Source: an uncultured Clostridia bacterium (GTDB taxonomy: Bacteria > Bacillota > Clostridia > Christensenellales > UBA1242). Taken from it: a stretch of DNA of 31,537 bases. Shown piece by piece: positions 15,553-21,657 of the stretch. The translations under genes and the position numbers were made by a program. Position 1 is the stretch's first letter; each line of letters starts with the position of its first letter. The stretch covers positions 1 to 31,537 of the forward strand of contig CANQRC010000007.1 in NCBI GenBank assembly GCA_947626155.1. Direction: 5' to 3'. Under the pieces are notes generated by a model, which made no database searches, had not been told where the DNA came from, and was given only the letters and a program-made list of their open reading frames with translations.

Positions 15553-16386
15553 ATGATACCAATAGTTTTTAGTGGAAATGGAAATAAGAAAATTTATGAG
15601 GGGCTTTTGATGAGCGTTATCAGCCTTGCAAAACAGACTGAAGAGGATCTTGACATAATTGTTCTCACAATGGATTTAACAAAAGAAAATCCAAATTTCA
15701 ACGCTTTCAGCGACCAGCAGATTGCCCTTTTGGACAAAATGGTGAAAGAGAAAAACAAGAACAGCCGCGCAAGAAAAATTGACGTGACTGAACTTTATAT
15801 GAAGCACCTCCACGACGGCAAAAATCACGAAAACGGCTACACGCCTTACACCCTGCTTCGCCTTTTGATTGACTTCATGCCAGATATTCCTGACAAGGTG
15901 ATTTACATAGACATAGACACCATGTGCGTCAGCAACATCAAACAACTTTATGATATTGACGTGACAAACTATGATTTTGCCGCCTGCAAGGATTATATGG
16001 GAAGGTTTTGGATAAGGCCAACCTATTGCAACGCCGGAGTTTTACTTTTGAACATCAAGAGGATGAAAGAGGACGGCTTGTTTGAAAAGTGCCGCGACAT
16101 GGTCAACCGCAAAAAGATGTTGATGCCAGACCAAACCGCACTAAACAAATATGGCAAGAAAAAATATCTGCCTTTCCGCTTCAACGAGCAAAGAAAAATT
16201 AAGTCCGACACCGTAATCAAGCATTTCTGCAAAGGAATTGTGTTCTTCTTGCCTTTTGGCTTTCATATTTACAACATCAAACAGTGGGAGCGCGAAAAAG
16301 TTCACAAAAGCCTTAAAATCCACAATTTTGATGACATCTATGAAAAAGTTGACGCCCTAAAAGAGGCTCACCCAAATTGTTTCTAA
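15553..16386 (+). CDS. Family 8 glycosyltransferase
   Basis: 277 residues. It has the GT8 pattern: an N-terminal Rossmann-like strand set (MIPIVFSGNGN, where family members bind the sugar nucleotide), YTPYTLLRLLIDFMP, the metal-binding DxD in VIYIDIDTMC (Asp120, Asp122), NAGVLLLNI (160-168), DQTALNKYG and HFCKG (224-228). Such retaining enzymes transfer glucose or galactose from UDP-sugar, often onto lipopolysaccharide-like or surface glycans; the acceptor here cannot be told. No membrane segment, so it acts in the cytoplasm. The start has AAGGAG at the right distance, and a terminator follows immediately. It stands alone, not in a polysaccharide operon. Confidence 0.9.
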   Translation: MIPIVFSGNGNKKIYEGLLMSVISLAKQTEEDLDIIVLTMDLTKENPNFNAFSDQQIALLDKMVKEKNKNSRARKIDVTELYMKHLHDGKNHENGYTPYTLLRLLIDFMPDIPDKVIYIDIDTMCVSNIKQLYDIDVTNYDFAACKDYMGRFWIRPTYCNAGVLLLNIKRMKEDGLFEKCRDMVNRKKMLMPDQTALNKYGKKKYLPFRFNEQRKIKSDTVIKHFCKGIVFFLPFGFHIYNIKQWEREKVHKSLKIHNFDDIYEKVDALKEAHPNCF

Positions 16387-16406
16387 ACGGCCTTTTGGTC
16401 GTTTTT
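16387..16406. terminator. Terminator of the GT8 gene
   Basis: ACGGCC, loop TTTT, GGTCGT, then TTTTT, directly after the stop codon. The complementary strand also ends in A/T runs, so it may serve the converging small gene. Confidence 0.8.
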
Positions 16407-16612
16407 TATTTCTCTTTTTCAAAAACTCCAAAACTTGCAAGCAAAATGATGTAGTAGTCAAACCACTTCTCCCTAATTGGCATGGGCGGACTGCCGTTAA
16501 AATGAATCAAAAGACAAGGTGAAATGTTGTGATATTCCTCCAAAATCTCATAACAAACCGCTTTTCCCTCGAAAATAAGCCGCCTGACCTTTGCGTGATA
16601 GTTGAAATACAT
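16406..16612 (-). CDS. Small hypothetical protein
   Basis: 68 residues beginning MYFNYHAKVRRLIFEGKA. It reads as a compact globular protein (VCYEILEEYHNISPCLLIHF, then MPIREKWFDYYIILLASFG) without signal or clear membrane helix. I do not recognise the family. There is no Shine-Dalgarno; a CATAAT box (16619-16624) ends 6 bases before the ATG, matching the leaderless layout of other genes here, although no good -35 is visible. It converges on the GT8 gene. The sequence looks protein-like rather than like a repeat shadow, but the gene call is moderate. Confidence 0.55.
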   Translation of the reverse strand: MYFNYHAKVRRLIFEGKAVCYEILEEYHNISPCLLIHFNGSPPMPIREKWFDYYIILLASFGVFEKEK

Positions 16613-16649
16613 AAAAGTATTATGTCAAAAAAAGCGGCATTTTATTTGT

Positions 16650-16940
16650 TGTCATCCTGAGGCTTGCCGAAGGATCTCATCCATTCTATTGTCGTCCCAC
16701 CCCTGCTGTCATCCTGAACACTGCTCTGCTGTCACCCTGAACGAAGTGAAGGATCTCAAACCCTCTGTTGTCATCCTGAGCAAACGAAGTGCGCCGAAGG
16801 ATCTCAAACCTATTAAAGAGATTCTTCCTCTCCGCTTCGCTCCGCGTCAGAATGACAGCAAAGAGACTTTTGTCTCCTCAATTTTCCATCATCCTCCCTC
16901 TCGCTGTCATTCTGAATGAACGTAGTGAGTGAAGAATCTC
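16650..16940. repeat. Second cluster of REP-like palindromic repeats (five copies)
   Basis: Copies at 16650-16678, 16730-16757, 16769-16805, 16818-16857 (inverted) and 16905-16940. The first three have the variant TGTCATCCTGA...GAAGGATCTC (the second reads CACCC), while the last two have ATTCT...AGAAT. The change from T to C in one arm goes with A to G in the other, which keeps the stem. No gene is supported in 16625-16948; open frames there lie within the repeats. Confidence 0.85.
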
Positions 16941-16948
16941 ATCGTCTT

Positions 16949-17608
16949 TTATTTGTTTTCAACATCAGCGGGCTGTCTTTTGCTTACTTTTCTTTTCTCC
17001 AAAAGAAAAGTAAGGATTGCCCCAAGCAGCGCCCCGCCCAGGTCACAAATAAGGTCAAACATAGTGTTGTAAATTGCAAGCCTGCCCACAAGCCCCTGCG
17101 TGACTTGTGCGTCAAGATTTGTGATTATGCTGTCAGAAGTGAACTCAAAAATTTCCCACGCGGCGCCGCAAAGCATAGAAAACGCCACCAAAAACACGAA
17201 CATAAAAAGGCCCGTGCCCTTGTTTTTTTCGCTGCCGTTGAAGAAGAGGTAAAACGCCAAAATTGCCATTGTCAGCCCAAAGATAGTGTGAACGAACTTG
17301 TCGTAGCCGTCAAGCAAGATGTAAACTCTCCAAAGCGAGCCCACCAAAATGGCAAGCGCAAAAAAGAGGTCAAGCAAAATGACAAACCAAATGTCCACTT
17401 TTCGCTTGAACAGAACAAAAAGCATTGGCAAGCAGACAGCAACCATATATACCACCCAAAATAGGTATGCAAGACTTCTGACCACCACCAAATTCATGCT
17501 TGAAACCACGGCGTAAGGCACAACATTTAAAAGCCCCACAATAAGTGCCGCAATGGTCACCCAAAAAATTTGTTTTGAATTTTTATTCCACTCATTAAAC
17601 TTTTTCAT
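16949..17608 (-). CDS. YjdF-like (DUF2238-type) membrane protein
   Basis: 219 residues with about six hydrophobic segments. The polar motifs of the YjdF/DUF2238 group are present in order: DKFVHTIFG (Asp103, His107), GAAWEIFEF (Glu152, Glu155) and NTMFDLICDLGGALLGA (Asp185, Asp189). The function of the family is not established; the conserved His and acids within membrane helices could bind metal. The C-terminal 20 residues (after GAILTF) are encoded by a repeat hairpin, 16983-17014, that also occurs just after ymxH, so the tail was probably added by repeat insertion. The ATG at 17608 lies 6 bases after TATAAT with only AGGG between; a leaderless mRNA is likely. Confidence 0.82.
   Translation of the reverse strand: MKKFNEWNKNSKQIFWVTIAALIVGLLNVVPYAVVSSMNLVVVRSLAYLFWVVYMVAVCLPMLFVLFKRKVDIWFVILLDLFFALAILVGSLWRVYILLDGYDKFVHTIFGLTMAILAFYLFFNGSEKNKGTGLFMFVFLVAFSMLCGAAWEIFEFTSDSIITNLDAQVTQGLVGRLAIYNTMFDLICDLGGALLGAILTFLLEKRKVSKRQPADVENK
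16983..17014. repeat. Hairpin repeat family B, copy 1 (inside a coding end)
   Basis: CTTACTTTTCTTTT, loop CTCC, AAAAGAAAAGTAAG: a perfect 14-base stem. It lies within the last 15 or so codons of the YjdF-like gene. The second copy, at 24758-24789, reads CCTAC/GTAGG instead of CTTAC/GTAAG, a compensated change. Confidence 0.85.
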
Positions 17609-17614
17609 AGCCCT

Positions 17615-17620
17615 ATTATA
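17615..17620 (-). promoter_or_regulatory. -10 box of the YjdF-like gene, leaderless layout
   Basis: TATAAT on the minus strand, followed by AGGGCT and the ATG. The -35 region is weak (TTGTGT or TTTGTG). The same TATAATAGGG string precedes the ATG at 8040. Confidence 0.5.
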
Positions 17621-17712
17621 ACACGAAAAGAAAAAAACACAAAGAAAAAAGAGGCAAAAACAAGCATTTTGCTCATTTTCACCCCACCATCATCCCGCCA
17701 TGCTGTCATCCT

Positions 17713-17756
17713 CTGCTCTTCAAAATTTTATGGCACTTATTGAGTGAAAGGGGGTC
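17713..17756. repeat. Shared flank of repeat copy 3
   Basis: CTGCTCTTCAAAATTTTATG and the following CACTTATTGAGTG match 3155-3198 almost exactly, up to the start of the inverted-terminal element. The similarity therefore extends beyond the element end in two of the three full copies. Region 17625-17712 holds only a decayed CTGTCATCC fragment. Confidence 0.75.
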
Positions 17757-18048
17757 CGCGGGGGAAACGGATTTTAGCGGTTAGCTCGCCCGAGATTCTT
17801 CGCTCCACTCCGTTTCGCTCAGAATGACAGCCTGACGAGACTTCGAAGCCATTGCTATCACAAAAACTTCGGAGCATTTTCTTCGCAAGAGCGATTGCCC
17901 TAAACCGCCAGCGTAGCGCGGTTTACATTCGGGGCAAAAGAGAGGCGAAAACAAACGTCAAAGCGATGCTTTTGTCGCTTGCGACAAAACGAGCCACAAG
18001 CGCCGTTTTCGCCTCGTCCGCGTTAAGAAATTCTAGTGTCCCCCGCGC
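17757..18048 (-). repeat. Stop-codon-abutting inverted-terminal repeat element, copy 3 (composite)
   Basis: 292 bases. Both ends match copy 2: GCGCGGGGGACACTAGAATT directly after the TAA of spoIVA, and the CGCGGGGGAAACGGATTTTA end at 17757. The middle is different from copies 1 and 2: an inverted REP-like unit (17792-17829), then nested hairpins AAACCGC/GCGGTTT (17902-17924) within TTGCCC/GGGCAA, TTTTGTCGC/GCGACAAAA (17970-17989) within GAGGCGAAAAC/GTTTTCGCCTC (17942-18015). An open frame at 17852-18052 is not a gene. Role unknown. Confidence 0.82.
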
Positions 18049-19527
18049 TTAGAGGAGTATGCAAATCACCCCGCCCTTGCCCTCGTTGATAATTCTGCCA
18101 AGAGTTTTCTTCATCTTCCTCTGCACGTCAACCGGCATAAGCACAATTTTTGAAGAGATGTTGTCTTCAATAAGAGAAGATAAACTTTTGCCCAACAAAT
18201 TTGTGTTCCAAACATCCTCAGGACTGTTTTCAAACTTTTCGGTCAAGAAGTTCACAAGGTCTTGGCACTGATTTTCGTTTCCAACAAGTGGTGTCACTTC
18301 CGTTTCCACATCAACTCTTATGATGTGCAAACTTGGCGCAGTCGCCTTAATCTTAACGCCATATCTTCCGCCCTGTTTGACAAGTTCTGGCTGATTTAAG
18401 GTGTATTCATTCTGCCTTGGCACAACAATTCCATAGCCGTTTTCTTCCACTTCATCCAAAGCGGTTTTAAGTTTGTCATATTCAATCTTTGCGACAGCCA
18501 AATTTTTGATATATGAAACAAGCTCATAGTCGTCATTGATTGTAAAGCCGCACTCGTTTGAAAGCACTTTGTAAAATAGGTTTTCTTTTGGGACGACAGA
18601 GAATTTAATCACACCCTCGCCCATTTCTATGCTTGAAAAAGTTATTGGCTCAAAACTTTCGCTCTCGGTGAACACAACGGTCTCTTTGTTTGCGTCGCCA
18701 ACCTTTCTCACATCTGCGCCAAACTTCTTTATCTCGCTGACAATTTCGGTTATGATTGGGTTTGAAAAAGAAAGCGCTTGAAGCCACTTTGGCATTGTCA
18801 CTTTGATACTCTTGATTGGAAATTCCAAAAGCACCTTTTCAAAAATTTTGTCAATGTCCGCCTCCTGCATCTGCGCAACGTTCATTCCAAGCACCTGCGC
18901 CTGATATTTTTCGCTTAAAGCAGCGGCAAGTTTTTTGTTCTCGGCGCTGTTTGGATTCTTGCAGTTCAAAACCATGACAAATGGCTTTCCGCTGGCCTTC
19001 ATCTCCTCAACAACCCTCTCTTCGGCGGAGACATAATTTGCGCGTTCAATCCCCGTCACGCTGCCGTCAGTTGTAAGCACAATTCCAATTGTGGAATGCT
19101 CATCAATCACCTTTCGCGTGCCAATTTCTGCGGCATCTTCAAAAGGAATTTCCTCTTCGCTCCAAGGCGTTTTAACAAGACGAGGCTTGTCATCCTCCGT
19201 TGCTCCCATTGCGCCGCTGACCAAATAGCCAACGCAATCAATCATTCGCACTTTCAAATTTACGCCGTCCGCAACGCTTATCTTAACCGCCTCGTTTGGC
19301 ACAAATTTTGGCTGAGTTGTCATAACCGTCTTGCCGTCTGCACTTTGAGGCAGTTCGTCTATGGCGCGCTCTTTGACATTCTTGTTCTCAATGTTTGGAA
19401 TGACAAGTTTTTGCATAAATTGCGAGATAAAAGTCGATTTTCCAACACGAACAGGCCCAACTACGCCCAAATAGATATCTCCGTTGGTGCGAGTTTTTAT
19501 GTCCTCATAAATTTCGTAATTATCCAT
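18049..19527 (-). CDS. spoIVA: Stage IV sporulation protein A (spore coat morphogenetic ATPase)
   Basis: 492 residues, the same length as in Bacillus subtilis. Walker A GPVRVGKST at residues 24-32, the SpoIVA-specific MIDCVGYLVSGAMG and DDKPRLVKTPW stretches, and the C-terminal GGVICILL that anchors the protein at the forespore surface through SpoVM. SpoIVA hydrolyses ATP to polymerise into the coat basement layer around the forespore in the mother cell, and its presence shows the organism can sporulate or did recently. The ATG at 19527 follows AGGAGG. A CATAAGAT box at 19550-19557 resembles a sigma-E -10 element, which fits mother-cell expression, although the -35 is poor. It lies downstream of plsY and is separated from it by a terminator. 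Confidence 0.97.
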   Translation of the reverse strand: MDNYEIYEDIKTRTNGDIYLGVVGPVRVGKSTFISQFMQKLVIPNIENKNVKERAIDELPQSADGKTVMTTQPKFVPNEAVKISVADGVNLKVRMIDCVGYLVSGAMGATEDDKPRLVKTPWSEEEIPFEDAAEIGTRKVIDEHSTIGIVLTTDGSVTGIERANYVSAEERVVEEMKASGKPFVMVLNCKNPNSAENKKLAAALSEKYQAQVLGMNVAQMQEADIDKIFEKVLLEFPIKSIKVTMPKWLQALSFSNPIITEIVSEIKKFGADVRKVGDANKETVVFTESESFEPITFSSIEMGEGVIKFSVVPKENLFYKVLSNECGFTINDDYELVSYIKNLAVAKIEYDKLKTALDEVEENGYGIVVPRQNEYTLNQPELVKQGGRYGVKIKATAPSLHIIRVDVETEVTPLVGNENQCQDLVNFLTEKFENSPEDVWNTNLLGKSLSSLIEDNISSKIVLMPVDVQRKMKKTLGRIINEGKGGVICILL

Positions 19528-19549
19528 GTTAACCTCCTAGGGATAACAT

Positions 19550-19557
19550 ATCTTATG
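19550..19557 (-). promoter_or_regulatory. Possible sigma-E -10 element of spoIVA
   Basis: CATAAGAT on the minus strand fits the CATAnnnT type of sigma-E -10 box, about 23 bases before the start codon. No good sigma-E -35 is seen 14 bases upstream, so this is tentative. Confidence 0.35.
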
Positions 19558-19596
19558 AGGCGTTCGGAAGGTTTAGAATTCAAAATTGGCTCAAAA

Positions 19597-19622
19597 CAAA
19601 AAAGAGCGTTTGTTTTCGCTCT
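19597..19622 (-). terminator. Terminator of der-plsY
   Basis: On the minus strand AGAGCG, 8-base loop, CGCTCT, then TTTTTT. The stem begins in the plsY stop codon and separates the operon from spoIVA. Confidence 0.85.
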
Positions 19623-20304
19623 AATTTTCCTCTTTTTTCTTTTTCTTTCCAAAAACTTTTTCTGCGAAGTTCATTTTTGGCTCTGTGCCTTTGAAAAGCC
19701 GGTAAAAGTTTTTGTGATGAAGCGCAAAAACAAGCACAAACACAAACCAAATCACAACCAAAATTCCAATCAGGTATGTTGGCTGAAGCCCCCAATAAAG
19801 CCAAGTGGCAACTGAGGAAAGCGTGGTTATGAAAGAGAGGTTGACAATAAATCCATAAGGAATTATCACAAGAAAAAGAATAAAGCAAATCCCAAAGCAA
19901 ATCAGCGAAATCCACCAAAGATGTGGGTTAAAAACAAACATTGCAAAAGTGCAAGCCACGCCTTTTCCGCCCTTAAATTTGTAATAAACTGGCACGCAGT
20001 GGCCTATTATTCCGCTGACGCACACCATAAAATAAACAAAATCCCCCGTGCCGGCAAAAAAGTGGTTGAAAAGAAAATACATTCCAATTGCAGGAACGCC
20101 CACTTTTATCACATCCAGAAAAAGCGTCAAAAGTGCCTCGCCAAAGCCGCGGGTTCTTAAAACATTCATTGTGCCGGGGTTGTTGCTGCCCTCCTCGGTG
20201 ATGTCTTTTCGTGCAATCCACCACGTGCAAATTCGAGCAAAGTTCAAACTTCCCAAAAGGTATTCGCAAACGCACGCAATTGTTAAATAAAGCCAAAACA
20301 TCAT
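19621..20304 (-). CDS. plsY: Glycerol-3-phosphate acyltransferase PlsY
   Basis: 227 residues with five or more membrane segments. The PlsY motifs are present: GSLNFAR near the N-terminus, GSNNPGTMNVLRTRG (usually GSGNPGATN) and GHCVPVYYKFKGGKGVA. PlsY moves the acyl group from acyl-phosphate, made by PlsX, to glycerol-3-phosphate in the first step of phospholipid synthesis. The tail (residues about 205-227) is strongly basic, ending KKKKKEEN. The ATG at 20304 follows AAAGGAGG and overlaps the TGA of der by four bases (ATGA), so translation is coupled to der. Many Clostridia have gpsA next in the operon; here a terminator follows instead. Confidence 0.95.
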   Translation of the reverse strand: MMFWLYLTIACVCEYLLGSLNFARICTWWIARKDITEEGSNNPGTMNVLRTRGFGEALLTLFLDVIKVGVPAIGMYFLFNHFFAGTGDFVYFMVCVSGIIGHCVPVYYKFKGGKGVACTFAMFVFNPHLWWISLICFGICFILFLVIIPYGFIVNLSFITTLSSVATWLYWGLQPTYLIGILVVIWFVFVLVFALHHKNFYRLFKGTEPKMNFAEKVFGKKKKKEEN

Positions 20305-21605
20305 TCTTCCTCCTTTCCTTTAAAGGTCAATTCAATTGGCGTTCCCGAAAAGTCAACCCGCTCTCTTAGCCTGTTTTCAAGGTAGCGCTCATAAGAAAAG
20401 TTGATAAGCCGCGAGTCATTGCAAAAAACAACAAATTTAGGCGGATTTGTTGAGCCTTGTGTGGCATAAAAGATTTTGCACTTTTTGCCATTTTTTGATG
20501 GCGGCTCAAAATTCAGGATGGCGTCTTGCAAAAAGTCGTTCAAAACACCTGTTGTAATTCTGCGCGAGGCGTTTTCAAACACCTCATCCACCGTTTGCAT
20601 GATAAGCGAAAGGCCGCTGCCCGTGAGCGCTGAGACAAAAACCGCCTTAAAATAAGACATAAACGAAAGTTTTTCTTTAAGCATCTTCAAATATTCGTCT
20701 TTTGAGGACATATTCTCGTCCCACTTGTTCACAACAATCACACTTGGCTTTTTTGCCTCGTGAACATAGCCGGCAATTCTCACATCCTGCTCAGAAAGCG
20801 CGCTGTTTCCCTCAAACACAATCAGCGCCACATCACTCTCTTCAATGGCAGACATACTTCTAAGCACCGACCAGCCCTCAACCGACTGCTTCTCAAAGGC
20901 GCGCTGCCGCCTAAGGCCTGCGGTGTCAATCAAATAATATTGTTTTTTGTTGCACCTAAATGGCACTTTCACACTGTCACGCGTTGTGCCCTCAACATCA
21001 GACACCACAACTCTCTTTTTGCCAAGCAGCCTGTTCACAAGCGAACTTTTGCCCACATTTGGCCGCCCAACAATGCAAATCTTAATTCCCTCAACCTCTT
21101 CGCTTTCATAACTTGGAAAAAGAGAGACCACTTTGTCCAGCACATCTCCAACGCCCTTGCCCTGAGTGGAGGACATTGCCAGCGGCTCGCCCAGCCCAAG
21201 TGAATAAAATTCATAGGTTTGGCTTTTGTCAAAATTGTCAAGTTTGTTCACCGCCAAAACAACGGGGATTTTTGTTTTGCGAAGCATTTTTGCAACATCC
21301 TCGTCAGATTTTGTGATTCCCGTTTTGCCGTCAACAACAAAAATTATCACCGAAGCATTTTCCAGCGCAAGTTCAACCTGTTCCAAAATTTCTTTTTGAA
21401 AAACATCTTCATTTGAAAGTTCAACGCCGCCCGTGTCTACAAGCGTAAAATCTCTTCCGCCCCAGGTTGCGTCTGCATACAATCTGTCGCGTGTGACCCC
21501 AGGAGCATCATCAACAATGCTCAGCCTTTTCCCACAAACTCTGTTAAAAAAAGTGGACTTTCCAACGTTCGCGCGCCCCACCACGGCGACAATAGGTTTG
21601 CTCAT
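20301..21605 (-). CDS. der: Ribosome assembly GTPase Der (EngA)
   Basis: 434 residues, normal length. Two tandem GTPase domains and a C-terminal KH-like domain. Domain 1: P-loop GRANVGKST (residues 10-18, with Ala where Pro is usual), DTGG (57-60) and NKLD (120-123). Domain 2: GRPNVGKSS (180-188), DTAGLRRQ and NKWD. The C-terminus contains FYATQGSTNPPKFVVFCND, typical of Der. The protein helps mature the 50S subunit and is essential in most bacteria. The start at 21605 has no Shine-Dalgarno; a promoter at 21613-21641 puts the transcript start at or one base before the ATG, so translation is probably leaderless, a surprise for an essential gene. It heads the der-plsY operon. Confidence 0.97.
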   Translation of the reverse strand: MSKPIVAVVGRANVGKSTFFNRVCGKRLSIVDDAPGVTRDRLYADATWGGRDFTLVDTGGVELSNEDVFQKEILEQVELALENASVIIFVVDGKTGITKSDEDVAKMLRKTKIPVVLAVNKLDNFDKSQTYEFYSLGLGEPLAMSSTQGKGVGDVLDKVVSLFPSYESEEVEGIKICIVGRPNVGKSSLVNRLLGKKRVVVSDVEGTTRDSVKVPFRCNKKQYYLIDTAGLRRQRAFEKQSVEGWSVLRSMSAIEESDVALIVFEGNSALSEQDVRIAGYVHEAKKPSVIVVNKWDENMSSKDEYLKMLKEKLSFMSYFKAVFVSALTGSGLSLIMQTVDEVFENASRRITTGVLNDFLQDAILNFEPPSKNGKKCKIFYATQGSTNPPKFVVFCNDSRLINFSYERYLENRLRERVDFSGTPIELTFKGKEEE

Positions 21606-21612
21606 ATAAAAT

Positions 21613-21641
21613 ATAATAGCATATCAACATAAATTTTGCAA
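21613..21641 (-). promoter_or_regulatory. Promoter of der, leaderless layout
   Basis: On the minus strand TTGCAA (21636-21641), 17 bases, TATTAT (21613-21618), then 7 bases to the ATG. No AGGAG-like sequence precedes the start. Confidence 0.65.
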
Positions 21642-21657
21642 ATTTTTTAAAAGCAAA

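Noticed and set aside
16602..16919. Frame through the second repeat cluster
   Set aside because: The protein is a translation of the repeated unit (CHPE, LNEVKDL type strings), a common false gene.
16650..16940. CRISPR-like array
   Set aside because: Repeats are palindromic, uneven in spacing, in both orientations, and there are no cas genes.
119..18048. Insertion sequences with transposase
   Set aside because: The inverted-end elements are 90 to 292 bases and code for nothing; no transposase frame is present in the window.
17852..18052. 66-codon frame after spoIVA
   Set aside because: It lies in the composite repeat; the protein has no motif and no ribosome binding site.
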